A stretch of 35,714 nucleotides of DNA from Pseudomonas bananamidigenes (GCF_001679645.1 NZ_LRUN01000071.1:1-35714); one strand, 5' to 3'. Shown: positions 1-8,740, numbered from the stretch's first letter. Made by a program: numbers and translations. Notes: a model not told the origin generated them from the letters alone.

Positions 1-76
1 GGGTGAGGGGGAAAAGATCTCACGTCGAACGAAATATCCGAAATCCCCCCTCTCCTTAGATTTTTCCGCTCATAAG

Positions 77-122
77 CTAAGTCTAAAAAGTTATTTATTT
101 TTAGTTTCTTAGATCATTTAGT
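77..122 (+). promoter_or_regulatory. putative tauA promoter and activator region
   Basis: AT-rich stretch in GC-rich surroundings, 45-90 bp before tauA. CTAAG (77-81) and CTTAG (108-112) form an imperfect inverted repeat around a run of A and T. TTTAGT (117-122) can serve as a -10 box with only a weak -35 (TTTATT, 94-99), as expected for an activator-dependent promoter. Taurine genes of Pseudomonas are known to be under CysB-type sulfur-starvation control. The assignment of a binding site here is inference. A similar string occurs at 19394-19430 before the second sulfur operon. Confidence 0.4.
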
Positions 123-166
123 CTCCTTTCACGCCGACGCCCGGTCGCCTGATATGGAGCTCTTCT

Positions 167-1144
167 ATGAAACTGAATGTCCCGCTTCGCCTGCTGGCCG
201 TGGCCTCTCTGGCTGCTGCGAGTTTCCTGGCCCAGGCCGCCGACCTCACCGTCGCCTACCAGACCACCGTCGACCCGGCGAAAGTCGCCCAGGCCGATGG
301 CGCGTACGAGAAAGCCACCAAGGCCGACATCAGCTGGCGCAAGTTCGACAACGGTGCGGACGTCATTACGGCCATCGCCTCCGGCGACGTGCAGATCGGT
401 TACCTCGGCTCCAGCCCGCTGACCGCAGCCGTCACCCGCAAAGTCCCGGTGGAAACCTTCCTCATCGCCACCCAGATCGGCGCCGCCGAAGCATTGGTCG
501 CCCGCGACGGCGCCGGCATCAAGACGCCGCAGGATCTGGTCGGCAAGAAAATCGCCGTGCCGTTCGTGTCCACCGGTCACTACAGCCTGCTCGCCGCGCT
601 GAAACACTGGAACATCGATCCTTCGAAAGTCACCGTCCTCAACCTCGCCCCGCCGGCGATCATTGCCGCGTGGAAACGCGGTGACATCGACGCCACTTAT
701 GTCTGGGATCCGGCGCTGGGTGTGGCCAAGGAAAACGGCAAAGTGCTGATCACCTCCGGCGAACTCGCCAAGTTCGGTGCGCCGACCTTCGACGCCTGGA
801 TCGTGCGCAAGGACTTCGCCGAGAAGCATCCGGAAATCGTCACCGCGTTCGCCAAGGTCACCCTCGACGCCTACGCCGACTACCGCAAAGACCCGAAAGC
901 CTGGATCGCCAACCAGAGTAACGTCGACAAACTGGTGAAACTGTCCGGCGCCAAGGCCAGCGACATTCCATTGCTGCTGCAAGGCAACGTCTACCCGCTG
1001 GCGGCGGATCAGGTCAGTGACCTCGGTGCGCCGACCACCAAAGCCATCACCGACACCGCTGCGTTCCTCAAGGAGCAAGGCAAGGTCGAAGCGGTACTGC
1101 CGGACTACGCGCCGTACGTCACCCCCAAGTACATCACCAACTGA
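167..1144 (+). CDS. tauA: taurine ABC transporter substrate-binding protein TauA
   Basis: Periplasmic binding protein that delivers taurine to the TauBC importer. It has 325 residues, close to the usual 320. A typical signal peptide (basic MKLNVPLR, hydrophobic core, cleavage after AQA near residue 24) is followed by the SsuA/TauA-type fold, with a start like DLTVAYQTTVDPAKVAQ and the motif WKRGDIDATYVWDPAL. The ATG has a GGAG ribosome site 8 nt upstream. It is the first gene of tauABCD; the gap to tauB is 16 bp. The family assignment rests on sequence similarity plus the complete operon, so alternative sulfonate substrates remain possible but less likely. Confidence 0.93.
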   Translation: MKLNVPLRLLAVASLAAASFLAQAADLTVAYQTTVDPAKVAQADGAYEKATKADISWRKFDNGADVITAIASGDVQIGYLGSSPLTAAVTRKVPVETFLIATQIGAAEALVARDGAGIKTPQDLVGKKIAVPFVSTGHYSLLAALKHWNIDPSKVTVLNLAPPAIIAAWKRGDIDATYVWDPALGVAKENGKVLITSGELAKFGAPTFDAWIVRKDFAEKHPEIVTAFAKVTLDAYADYRKDPKAWIANQSNVDKLVKLSGAKASDIPLLLQGNVYPLAADQVSDLGAPTTKAITDTAAFLKEQGKVEAVLPDYAPYVTPKYITN

Positions 1145-1160
1145 TCCGGAGTTAATTGCG

Positions 1161-1955
1161 ATGGCCTTGCTACAGCTGGAGCGCATCAGCGCACAGTATC
1201 CCGGCAGCCCGGAACCGGTTCTGTCCGACATTTCCCTGACCCTCGGCCCTCAGCAACTGCTGGTGGCCCTCGGCCCGTCCGGCAGTGGCAAGACTTCGCT
1301 GTTGAACCTGATTGCCGGTTTCGTCGAACCGAGCGCCGGTCGCATCACTCTCGACAACGTGCCGGTCAAGGGCCCGAGCGCCGAGCGCGGCGTGGTGTTC
1401 CAGGACGACGCCCTGCTGCCTTGGCAGGACGTGCTGGCCAACGTTGCCTTCGGTCTCGAACTGGCCGGTGTGGCCAAGGAAAAACGCGAACAGATCGCCC
1501 GGGAAATGCTCGCGCTGGTCGATCTCTCCGGCTTTGAACACCGCCGCATATGGCAGCTCTCCGGTGGTCAGAAGCAGCGTGTCGGCCTGGCCCGCGCCCT
1601 TGCCGCCGACCCGCGAGTGCTGCTGATGGACGAACCTTTCGGCGCTCTCGATGCCTTTACCCGCGAACAGATGCAGGAGCTGTTGCTGCAAGTCTGGCAA
1701 CGCACCGCCAAACCGGTGTTCCTGATTACCCACGACATTGAAGAAGCGGTGTTCCTCGCCACCGACCTGATTTTGCTGGCACCGAATCCGGGACAGATCG
1801 TCGAACGCCTGCATCTGGATTTCGGCAAGCGCTATGCCGCCGGTGAATCGGCGCGGGCGATCAAGTCCGATCCGCGCTTCATCGAAACCCGCGAACACGT
1901 GCTCGCCAGAGTGTTTTCGCAACGCAGCGCCGTTCAGCGGCAGGAGCGCGCATGA
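1161..1955 (+). CDS. tauB: taurine ABC transporter ATP-binding protein TauB
   Basis: ATPase subunit (264 residues) energising taurine uptake. Visible motifs are Walker A GPSGSGKT (residues 38-45), the Q-loop VVFQDDALLPW, signature LSGGQKQRVGLARAL, Walker B VLLMDEPFGALD and the H-loop LITHDIEEA. The start chosen is the ATG preceded by GGAG (1148-1151). The frame stays open further upstream inside tauA, but that extension is Arg/Ser/Pro-rich shadow sequence and is rejected. The stop overlaps the tauC start by the ATGA pattern, implying translational coupling. Confidence 0.95.
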   Translation: MALLQLERISAQYPGSPEPVLSDISLTLGPQQLLVALGPSGSGKTSLLNLIAGFVEPSAGRITLDNVPVKGPSAERGVVFQDDALLPWQDVLANVAFGLELAGVAKEKREQIAREMLALVDLSGFEHRRIWQLSGGQKQRVGLARALAADPRVLLMDEPFGALDAFTREQMQELLLQVWQRTAKPVFLITHDIEEAVFLATDLILLAPNPGQIVERLHLDFGKRYAAGESARAIKSDPRFIETREHVLARVFSQRSAVQRQERA

Positions 1956-2791
1956 GCAGTTACGACGTTTCCGCCACCGCAGTAAAACCCGCCGCCACTT
2001 CGGTGGTGATTCCCGTGCGCCGCAGCCTCAGCACCCGCTGGATCAGCCTGCTGACCTTGTTCGCGTTGCTGGTGATCTGGTGGGCAGTGACGGCCACCGG
2101 TCTGATCGAACCGCTGTTCCTGCCGCCACCGTCCGCCGTGCTGCAAAAAGGCTGGTTGCTGGCGACCACGGGCTATATGGATTCAACGTTGTGGCAGCAC
2201 CTGGGCGCGAGCCTCAGCCGCATCGGTCTGGGCCTCGGCTTCGCGATTCTGACCGCCGTGCCGGTGGGTATCGCCATCGGCGCCAACCGTATAGCCCGTG
2301 GTGTGCTGGATCCGCTGATCGAGTTCTATCGCCCGATTCCACCACTGGCCTATCTGCCGCTGATCGTGATCTGGTGCGGCATTGGCGAGTTGTCGAAAGT
2401 ACTGCTGATCTACCTGGCGATTTTCGCTCCGATCGCCATCGCCACCGCCACCGGCGTGCGCACCGTCGACCCGGCCAAATTGCGCGCCGCGCAGTCGCTG
2501 GGCGCGACTCGCGCACAACTGATCCGCCATGTGATTTTGCCCAGCGCCCTGCCGGACATTCTGACCGGGGTGCGCATTGGTCTGGGTGTCGGCTGGTCGA
2601 CCCTGGTCGCCGCCGAACTGATCGCGGCCACCAGTGGCCTGGGCTTCATGGTGCAGTCGGCTGCACAGTTCCTGGTCACCGATGTGGTGGTGCTGGGGAT
2701 TCTGGTCATCGCCCTGATCGCCTTCGCCATGGAAATGGGCCTGCGCGCCCTGCAACGCAAACTGGTGCCGTGGCACGGCCAGGCCCACTGA
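1952..2791 (+). CDS. tauC: taurine ABC transporter permease TauC
   Basis: Inner-membrane permease of 279 residues with about six hydrophobic segments. The cytoplasmic coupling loop carries the EAA-type motif (RAAQSLGATRAQLIRHVILP). The N-terminal 30 residues are polar, as in TauC/SsuC proteins. The start overlaps the tauB stop (ATGA). tauD follows after 143 bp that contain a REP doublet, which may lower or decouple tauD expression relative to tauABC. Confidence 0.95.
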   Translation: MSSYDVSATAVKPAATSVVIPVRRSLSTRWISLLTLFALLVIWWAVTATGLIEPLFLPPPSAVLQKGWLLATTGYMDSTLWQHLGASLSRIGLGLGFAILTAVPVGIAIGANRIARGVLDPLIEFYRPIPPLAYLPLIVIWCGIGELSKVLLIYLAIFAPIAIATATGVRTVDPAKLRAAQSLGATRAQLIRHVILPSALPDILTGVRIGLGVGWSTLVAAELIAATSGLGFMVQSAAQFLVTDVVVLGILVIALIAFAMEMGLRALQRKLVPWHGQAH

Positions 2792-2810
2792 AAAATTTCA
2801 GAAAAAAACC

Positions 2811-2899
2811 TGTGGGAGCGAGCCTGCTCGCGAAAGCGTCGGATCAGTCACTGCGCTGTCGCCTGACACTCAGTATTCGCGAGCAGGCTCGCTCCCACC
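2811..2899. repeat. REP doublet (REPIN) between tauC and tauD
   Basis: Two inverted copies of the Pseudomonas REP sequence (GTGGGAGCGAGCCTGCTCGC and its reverse complement) at about 2811-2833 and 2876-2899, separated by about 40 bp. Each copy is itself palindromic and the pair can fold into one long hairpin. The same doublet class recurs at 13393-13461. Such elements are dispersed by RAYT transposases in this genus; none is encoded in the window. Confidence 0.9.
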
Positions 2900-2934
2900 A
2901 AAAGCATGCCCCCAAGCATTCGAAGAGAACCACC

Positions 2935-3777
2935 ATGAGCAGCCTGAACATCATCCCGTTAAGCTCGGCCCTCGGCGCACAGATCAGCGGCGTCGACATC
3001 AGCCAGCCGCTGAACCTGGAACAGCGCGACGCCATCGAGCAGGCGCTGCTCAAATACCAGGTGCTGTTCTTCCGCGATCAGCCGATCGAGCCGTCGCAAC
3101 AGGCGCGCTTCGCCCGTTATTTCGGTGACCTGCACATTCATCCGATCTACCCGAACGTGCCGGAACAGCCTGAAGTGCTGATCCTCGACACCGCCGTCAC
3201 CGACGTGCGCGACAACGCGATCTGGCACACCGACGTGACCTTCCTGCCAACCCCGGCCATGGGCGCGGTGCTCAGCGCCAAGCTGTTGCCGGAGTTCGGC
3301 GGCGACACGTTATGGGCCAGCGGGATAGCCGCGTATGAAGCGTTGTCGGCACCGATGCAAGCAATGCTCGAAGGGCTGACCGCGACTCACGACTTCACCC
3401 GCTCGTTTCCGCTGGAGCGCTACGGCAACACCCCGGAGGCACTGGCGCAGTGGGAAGAGGCACGGCGCAAGAATCCACCGCTGTCGCACCCGGTGATCCG
3501 CACGCACCCGGTGAGCGGGCGCCGTTCGCTGTTCGTCAACGAAGGCTTTACGTCGAAGATCAATGAACTGTTGGAAACCGAGAGCGAGGCGGTGCTGAAG
3601 TTCTTGTTCGCCCATGCGACACGACCGGAGTTCACCATTCGCTGGCGCTGGCAGAAGGACGACATCGCATTCTGGGACAACCGCGTGACGCAGCATTACG
3701 CAGTGGATGATTACCGTCCGGCACGGCGCGTGATGCAGCGGGCTACGGTGTTGGGGGATGTGCCGTTTTTTCGTTGA
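2935..3777 (+). CDS. tauD: taurine dioxygenase TauD
   Basis: Fe(II)/2-oxoglutarate-dependent dioxygenase that hydroxylates taurine so that it breaks down to sulfite and aminoacetaldehyde. It has 280 residues (E. coli protein about 283). The iron triad is visible: His98 and Asp100 in the motif WHTDVTFL, and distal His254 in the motif FWDNRVTQHYAVDDY. An arginine-rich stretch just after (RPARRVMQR) holds the 2-oxoglutarate-binding Arg. The ATG at 2935 starts the conserved part; the frame is open upstream but only through REP and tauC shadow sequence. It is the last gene of the tau operon and is followed by a terminator-like hairpin. Confidence 0.95.
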   Translation: MSSLNIIPLSSALGAQISGVDISQPLNLEQRDAIEQALLKYQVLFFRDQPIEPSQQARFARYFGDLHIHPIYPNVPEQPEVLILDTAVTDVRDNAIWHTDVTFLPTPAMGAVLSAKLLPEFGGDTLWASGIAAYEALSAPMQAMLEGLTATHDFTRSFPLERYGNTPEALAQWEEARRKNPPLSHPVIRTHPVSGRRSLFVNEGFTSKINELLETESEAVLKFLFAHATRPEFTIRWRWQKDDIAFWDNRVTQHYAVDDYRPARRVMQRATVLGDVPFFR

Positions 3778-3803
3778 GCCTTTAACGCCAGAGCAAAATC
3801 AAA

Positions 3804-3844
3804 AGCCCCCTCACCCTAACCCTCTCCCAAAGGGAGAGGGGACT
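3804..3844 (+). terminator. GC-rich hairpin repeat after tauD
   Basis: CCCTCTCCC-AAA-GGGAGAGGG (3820-3840), preceded by a CCCTCACCCTAA block. It lies 27 bp after the tauD stop. There is no clean T-run, so it may be a dispersed repeat acting as an mRNA end or stabiliser rather than a canonical intrinsic terminator. An inverted copy lies at 3950-3990. Confidence 0.6.
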
Positions 3845-3949
3845 GATTGGGGGGATGCTTTAAAGATTCACCGACCTGATCGTGCTTTGCTGAATCCATA
3901 ATCGACCGGATTTTTCAGGTCGATGTATGACGCAAGACACCTCGGTCGG

Positions 3950-3990
3950 CTCCCTCTCCCTCCGGGAGAGGGCTGGGGTGAGGGCTGGGC
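3950..3990 (-). terminator. inverted copy of the same hairpin, after the aldo/keto reductase gene
   Basis: CCCTCTCCCTCCGGGAGAGGG (3952-3972) followed by CTGGGGTGAGGG. This is the reverse complement of the arrangement at 3804-3844. It lies just past the stop of the convergent aldo/keto reductase gene, so each gene ends in a copy. The first ten bases of the window (GGGTGAGGGG) match the flank of the same repeat family. Confidence 0.55.
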
Positions 3991-4014
3991 CGAGCTGACC
4001 CACCCTGATCCTGA

Positions 4015-5052
4015 TCACTCCGCCGTCGAAGGCTTCTCCCAAAGATTGATCCCGCCCTCCTGGGCAAACCGGTCGATCTCCGCCAACTCCTGCGCACTGA
4101 AACTCAGGTTCTTCAACGCCCCGACGTTCTCGACAATCTGCTCCGGCCGGCTCGCGCCGATCAGCGCCGAAGTCACCCGCGGATCGCGCAGCGTCCACGC
4201 CAATGCCAGTTGCGCCAGGCTCTGCCCGCGACGCCTGGCGATTTCATTCAGCGCCCGCACGTGAGCGATGTTGGCCTCGGACAAGTGCGAAGCCTGCAAC
4301 GAACCACCGCCCGGACGATTGACCCGCGCATCCGCCGGCACACCGTTGAGGTATTTGTCGGTCAGCAGACCCTGCGCCAGCGGGGTGAAGGCAATGACGC
4401 CGGCGCCAAGCTCTTCGGTGGTGTCGAGCAAATCCTTTTCCACCCAGCGGTTGAGCAGGTTGTAGGCCGGTTGGTGGATCAACAGCGGCACTTTCCACTC
4501 TTTGAGCAGCGCGGCGATTTCACGGGTTTTCACCCCGGAATACGACGAGATACCGATGTACAACGCCTTGCCCTGCTGCACTGCCGTGGCGAGGGCACTG
4601 GCGGTTTCTTCCAGCGGGGTGTCCGGGTCGAAACGGTGCGAATAAAAGATATCCACATAGTCCAGGCCCAGGCGTTGCAGGCTCTGGTCGAGGCTGGCCA
4701 GCACGTATTTGCGCGAGCCGCCGCCCTGGCCGTAAGGGCCGGGCCACATGTCCCAACCGGCCTTGCTGGAGATGATCAATTCGTCACGGTACTGCTTGAA
4801 GTCTTCGCGCAGCAGGCGACCGAAATTGATCTCGGCGCTGCCGTAGGGCGGGCCGTAGTTGTTGGCCAGGTCGAAGTGATTGATCCCCAGATCGAACGCG
4901 GTGCGCAGCAACGCGCGCTGGGTGTCGATCGGCGTGCTGTCGCCGAAGTTGTGCCACAGGCCCAGGGACAGCGCCGGCAACACCAGACCGCTGCGTCCGA
5001 CGCGGCGGTAAGGGATGGAGTCATAGCGGTTTTCGGCAGCGGTGTAAGTCAT
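4015..5052 (-). CDS. gpr: aldo/keto reductase, YghZ/GpR (L-glyceraldehyde 3-phosphate reductase) type
   Basis: NADPH-dependent aldehyde reductase of 345 residues, very similar in pattern and length to E. coli YghZ/GpR. Shared blocks include LPALSLGLWHNFG, FDLANNYGPP, MWPGPYG and NLLNRW. The catalytic tetrad reads as Asp61, Tyr66, Lys97 and His139 (SHRFD). The known family reaction is reduction of L-glyceraldehyde 3-phosphate and methylglyoxal-like aldehydes. It lies 87 bp downstream of, and co-oriented with, the LLM monooxygenase. A role in reducing an aldehyde released by desulfonation (by that enzyme or by TauD) is inference only. Confidence 0.88.
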   Translation of the reverse strand: MTYTAAENRYDSIPYRRVGRSGLVLPALSLGLWHNFGDSTPIDTQRALLRTAFDLGINHFDLANNYGPPYGSAEINFGRLLREDFKQYRDELIISSKAGWDMWPGPYGQGGGSRKYVLASLDQSLQRLGLDYVDIFYSHRFDPDTPLEETASALATAVQQGKALYIGISSYSGVKTREIAALLKEWKVPLLIHQPAYNLLNRWVEKDLLDTTEELGAGVIAFTPLAQGLLTDKYLNGVPADARVNRPGGGSLQASHLSEANIAHVRALNEIARRRGQSLAQLALAWTLRDPRVTSALIGASRPEQIVENVGALKNLSFSAQELAEIDRFAQEGGINLWEKPSTAE

Positions 5053-5102
5053 CGAATCCTCTCTTGTTTGATTAACCGCAAATTGAGGGTGAATTCAAAA
5101 CC

Positions 5103-5130
5103 GTGGCGAGGGCGCTCGCTCCCTCGCCAC
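5103..5130. repeat. REP-like palindrome between monooxygenase and reductase genes
   Basis: GTGGCGAGGGCGCTCGCTCCCTCGCCAC class palindrome, imperfect in the centre. It fills the short gap between two co-oriented minus-strand genes and is a different REP class from the one at 2811-2899. Confidence 0.75.
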
Positions 5131-5139
5131 TAAAGCTAT

Positions 5140-6459
5140 CTACGCAAATCTGTTGCCGGGCCGGTCGAGGCCAAGGTTCTGGCGCAAGGTCCGGCCCTCG
5201 TATTCGGTTCTGAACAGTCCACGCCGTTGCAGTTCCGGGACCACGCCATTGGCGAAGTCTTCGAGTCCGCCGGGCAGGTGTGGCACCAGCACGTTGAAGC
5301 CGTCCGCCGCGCCTTGCTCGAACCATTTCTGCAGGCGATCGGCAACCTGCGCCGGTGTGCCGACGACGCTGTAATGCCCGCGACCGCCAGCGATCCGGCG
5401 TCCCAGTTCGGCCAGGGTCAGATGCTCGCGGCCGGCCAGTTCGGTCAGCAGTTTCTGCCGGCTCTGCTGGCCGCTTTCAGTCAGCGGCAAGTCCGGCAGC
5501 GGCCCGTCCAGCGGGTACTTCGACAGATCGAAGTTGCCCAGCATACGCCCAAGCAGCGCGACGCCAACCTCGGGTTCGACCAATTGCTGAAACGTTTCAC
5601 ATTTTTCCTGTGCTTCGGCTTCCGTCTGCCCGACCACGACAAACACGCCGGGCATGATTTTCAGCGAATCGGCGCTGCGTCCGTACTTCGGCAAGCGGCC
5701 CTTGAGGTCGGCGTAAAACGCCTGGGCGCTGGCCAGCGAAGTCTGCGCGGTGAACACCACTTCCGCCGTCTGCGCCGCCAGCTCACGCCCGGTTTCCGAC
5801 GAGCCGGCCTGCACGACCACAGGCTGCCCCTGTGGCGAGCGCGCGACATTCAGCGGGCCTTTGACCCGGAAGTGCTCGCCGACGTGATCCAGCACATGCA
5901 GTTTTTCCGGGTCGTAATACGCACCGCTGGCTTTGTCGCGAAGGAAGGCATCGTCCTGCCAACTGTCCCAGAGCCCGGTCACCACCTGATGAAACTCCCG
6001 GGCGCGGCTGTAGCGTTCGGCATGGCCGATGTGTTCGGTGCGACCGAAATTCTGCGCTTCGGCGGCGTTGTCCGAGGTCACCAGATTCCACCCCGCTCGC
6101 CCGCCCGACAGGTGATCGAGCGACGCGAACTTACGCGCCACGTGGTAAGGCTCGTTGTAGCTGGTGGTGGCGGTGGCGATCAGGCCGATGTGTTCGGTCA
6201 CGACGCTCAAGGCCGAGAGCAAGGTCAGTGGCTCGAAGTGATCCGAACGGGCCATGCGGCTGGCAATGTCCTGGGTTGGCGCGGCGACGCTGTCGGCGAC
6301 GAACAGCGTGTCGAACTTCGCCGCCTCGGCAACCTGCGCCAGACGTTTGTAGTGGGCGAAATCCAGCCCGGCGTTGGCCGGTACGTCCGGATGACGCCAC
6401 GCGGCGACGTGGTGCCCGGTGGCCATGAGGAATGCGCCGAGTTTCAGCTGTCTGCTCAT
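5140..6459 (-). CDS. LLM-class FMN-dependent monooxygenase (NtaA/SnaA/DszA family)
   Basis: Flavin-dependent monooxygenase of 439 residues with a bacterial-luciferase-like barrel. It needs FMNH2 supplied by a separate reductase. Family landmarks include KLGAFLMATGHHVAAWRHP at the N-terminus, LDHLSGGRAGWNLVTS, the motif PVVVQAGSSETGRELAAQ and the C-terminal GVVPELQRRGLFRTEYEG. Members cleave C-S or C-N bonds in chelators, sulfones or sulfonates, and the substrate here is unknown. The start is the ATG at 6459, with AAGGA upstream and 1 nt after the receptor stop; the frame extends 26 residues further but only into the receptor gene. Tight coupling to the receptor suggests that the receptor imports its substrate. 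Confidence 0.87.
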   Translation of the reverse strand: MSRQLKLGAFLMATGHHVAAWRHPDVPANAGLDFAHYKRLAQVAEAAKFDTLFVADSVAAPTQDIASRMARSDHFEPLTLLSALSVVTEHIGLIATATTSYNEPYHVARKFASLDHLSGGRAGWNLVTSDNAAEAQNFGRTEHIGHAERYSRAREFHQVVTGLWDSWQDDAFLRDKASGAYYDPEKLHVLDHVGEHFRVKGPLNVARSPQGQPVVVQAGSSETGRELAAQTAEVVFTAQTSLASAQAFYADLKGRLPKYGRSADSLKIMPGVFVVVGQTEAEAQEKCETFQQLVEPEVGVALLGRMLGNFDLSKYPLDGPLPDLPLTESGQQSRQKLLTELAGREHLTLAELGRRIAGGRGHYSVVGTPAQVADRLQKWFEQGAADGFNVLVPHLPGGLEDFANGVVPELQRRGLFRTEYEGRTLRQNLGLDRPGNRFA

Positions 6460-6460
6460 C

Positions 6461-8686
6461 TCAGAAATCCTTGCGCAGTTGCACGCCGAAGTAGCGCTCG
6501 TCGTCGCGGGGCACGGCGCGGTAGATGTAGTTGCCACCGCTGGCGAGCAACGGCGAATACGACTTGTCGGTGAGGTTCTTGCCCAGCAATGCCACGCGCC
6601 AGCCGTTGGTGTAATCGGCCAGGGCGACGCTGGCGTTCCAGAGGCCGTAGGTGCCCTGTTTGGTGTCGGCGTTCTGGCTGATGTCGTACTGCACTTCGCT
6701 CTGCCAGCTGTAGTCGGTGCCGAGTTCGATATCCAGACCGTTTTCCAGCGGGATGGTGTAGTCGGCGCGCACGTAGCTTTTCCAGTCCGGGCTGAACGGC
6801 AGCGGTTTGCCGTTGACGTTGCACGACGCCGCCGCGCCCGCCGGGCAGGCGAACCGGTCGATGCGGGCGCGAGTGTAGGCCAGTGCGCCGGAGAACTTCA
6901 GTTGCCGGGTCGCCTGCAGGGCGTAGTCGAGTTCCACGCCCTCGGTGCTGACGCTGCCGGCGTTGATCAGGCGCGTCACCACTTGCCCGGCGACGGTGTC
7001 GAAAAAATTCGCCTGGTAGTTGTCGTAATCGCTGTGGAAGACCGCGAGGTTGGTGGTCAGGCGATTGTTCCAGCTTGAGGCCTTGATCCCCGCCTCCCAG
7101 GTGTTGGAAGTTTCCGGTTTCAGCGCTTCGGTATCACGCGGCTGCATGTTGAAGAACACGTTGTAGGCCGGACCTTTGTAGCCGCGCGAGTAAGTCAGAT
7201 AAGTGGTGACGGTATCGCTCAGGTCGTATTGCAAACCGAGCCGTCCGGACCAGCCGTCCTCATCCACCGAACCGGAACTGCGGGTGGCAGGTTGAATGCC
7301 GCTGACGGTGGTGGCGGAAGTGGAGACGCGACGGTGATCGTATTCCAGATCGTCGTGGGTGTAGCGCAGGCCGGCGATGCCTCGGAAGTCCGAAGTGAAA
7401 TTCAGCGTGCTTTCGCCGAACACCGCGTAGCTGTCACTGGTGGTGCTGTAGTCGGCGACGCCACGATCAGTGCGTGTTGTGGTGGTCAGCGTGCGTTGAT
7501 AGGTCTCGTCATCCTTGCCGTGCATGTAGAACAGGCCGCCGACGTATTCGAGGAACCCGCCTTTCGGAGAGGCCAGACGCAGCTCCTGCGAGTATTGGTC
7601 GAAGGCCAGATCGCCCTTGTCCGCCGTGCCGGGGAAGGCGGCCGTCACCGTGCCGAGGCGGTCGCCGTCCTGATACTGGGTGTTGTCCCAGCCGCGCCAC
7701 GCGGTGATCGACGTCAGGGTGTAATCGCCCAGTTGCCAGTCGAGCTGGCCGGACAAGCCCTTGTTGGTGTCTTCGACATGAGTGCGGGTGTCGGTGTTGA
7801 TGTCGCGGTTGTGGCTGGTCGCACTCACCGGGCTCAGCGCATTGGCGAAGGCCGGAGTCAGTGCCTTGGTCACGACACCGTTGGGTCCGTCATCGTGGGC
7901 CTGCATGTAGTCGGCGATCAGGGTGAAGGTGACGTCATCGTTGGGGGTGAATTCCAGTTTGCCGCGCACGCCGCGATGGTTGTAACCGTTGACCTCCTGA
8001 CTGTTGTGCTTGTTGTCGACGTTGCCGTCGTAAGTGCCGAACAGGGTGCTGATCGAGCCTTTGAGCGTGTCCGGAATCAGACTGCCACCGATGCCGAAAC
8101 GGGTGCGGCTTTCATTGCCGCTGTAGTACGACTGATCGATGTAGCCGTGGGTTTCGGCAGTGGGCGCCTTGCTGGTGATGTTCAGCACACCGGCCGAGGC
8201 ATTCTTGCCAAACAGCGTGCCTTGCGGGCCGCGCAGAACTTCGACGCGCTCCAGGTCCAGCAGATCGAGAGTGGACTGGCCAGGGCGCGCATACACCACG
8301 CCGTCAATCACCGTAGCCACGGTCGGCTCGACGCCCGGCGAGGTGGAAATCGTCCCCACGCCGCGCACGAACAACGAGGTGTCCTTGTTCGATGCGCCGG
8401 TACGGAAATTCAGCGACGGCACTTGCTGGACGATGCTCGCCACGCTGTTGCGGTTGTCGCGCTCCAGTTGCTCGCCGTCGATCACCGATACCGCCACCGG
8501 GACCTTTTGCAGCGACTCTTCGCGGCGGGTGGCGGTGACCGTGACGGACTGAAGTGTCGGCTCCTGATCGCTGTTGTCGGCGGCGAACGCGGCGGGCAGC
8601 GGCAGCGCGGCCAGCCCGGTGAGTAGCCAGCCCGCAGCGCAGATCGATTGCGCCAGTTTGTGTGTCGCCCCAGGAATGTTGTGCAT
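6461..8686 (-). CDS. TonB-dependent outer-membrane receptor
   Basis: Outer-membrane active transporter, 741 residues from the chosen ATG. A signal peptide ends at AFA-ADN (about residue 35). A TonB-box-like SVTVTATRREESLQ and a plug domain follow (VPVAVSVIDGEQL, the motif VEVLRGPQGTLFGKNASAGV), then a beta-barrel ending in the aromatic LRKDF. No FecA-type signalling extension is seen, so it is not expected to signal to an ECF sigma factor. The frame is open 33 residues upstream, but the start before the signal peptide is preferred. It is the first gene of a probable operon with the LLM monooxygenase and aldo/keto reductase, and is divergent from a LacI-type regulator. That context suggests an organosulfur or sugar-like ligand rather than iron; this is inference. 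Confidence 0.87.
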   Translation of the reverse strand: MHNIPGATHKLAQSICAAGWLLTGLAALPLPAAFAADNSDQEPTLQSVTVTATRREESLQKVPVAVSVIDGEQLERDNRNSVASIVQQVPSLNFRTGASNKDTSLFVRGVGTISTSPGVEPTVATVIDGVVYARPGQSTLDLLDLERVEVLRGPQGTLFGKNASAGVLNITSKAPTAETHGYIDQSYYSGNESRTRFGIGGSLIPDTLKGSISTLFGTYDGNVDNKHNSQEVNGYNHRGVRGKLEFTPNDDVTFTLIADYMQAHDDGPNGVVTKALTPAFANALSPVSATSHNRDINTDTRTHVEDTNKGLSGQLDWQLGDYTLTSITAWRGWDNTQYQDGDRLGTVTAAFPGTADKGDLAFDQYSQELRLASPKGGFLEYVGGLFYMHGKDDETYQRTLTTTTRTDRGVADYSTTSDSYAVFGESTLNFTSDFRGIAGLRYTHDDLEYDHRRVSTSATTVSGIQPATRSSGSVDEDGWSGRLGLQYDLSDTVTTYLTYSRGYKGPAYNVFFNMQPRDTEALKPETSNTWEAGIKASSWNNRLTTNLAVFHSDYDNYQANFFDTVAGQVVTRLINAGSVSTEGVELDYALQATRQLKFSGALAYTRARIDRFACPAGAAASCNVNGKPLPFSPDWKSYVRADYTIPLENGLDIELGTDYSWQSEVQYDISQNADTKQGTYGLWNASVALADYTNGWRVALLGKNLTDKSYSPLLASGGNYIYRAVPRDDERYFGVQLRKDF

Positions 8687-8716
8687 GTTTGCCCGCTCGA
8701 AAAAATTGCCCTGAAC

Positions 8717-8740
8717 CGCTGTCGTTCTGCGACGACAGCG
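8717..8740 (-). promoter_or_regulatory. perfect inverted repeat in the receptor 5' leader
   Basis: CGCTGTCGT (8717-8725) and ACGACAGCG (8732-8740) are exact reverse complements with a 6-nt loop, 31 nt upstream of the receptor start. A second perfect palindrome, TCGCTCGAGCGA, lies at 8763-8774. Either could be a protein site or an mRNA hairpin; function is not determinable from sequence. Confidence 0.4.

Noticed and set aside
1834..2934. Upstream extension of the tauD frame
   Set aside because: It crosses tauC and a REP doublet. The conserved protein begins at 2935.
5227..6573. Long plus-strand open frame (448 codons) opposite the LLM monooxygenase
   Set aside because: It is antisense to a gene with clear family motifs. 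Its composition (Arg, Gly, Gln, Val rich) is typical of shadow frames in GC-rich DNA.
7229..8626. Plus-strand open frame of 465 codons opposite the TonB receptor
   Set aside because: Antisense shadow; no domain pattern, no ribosome site, and the receptor on the other strand is convincing.
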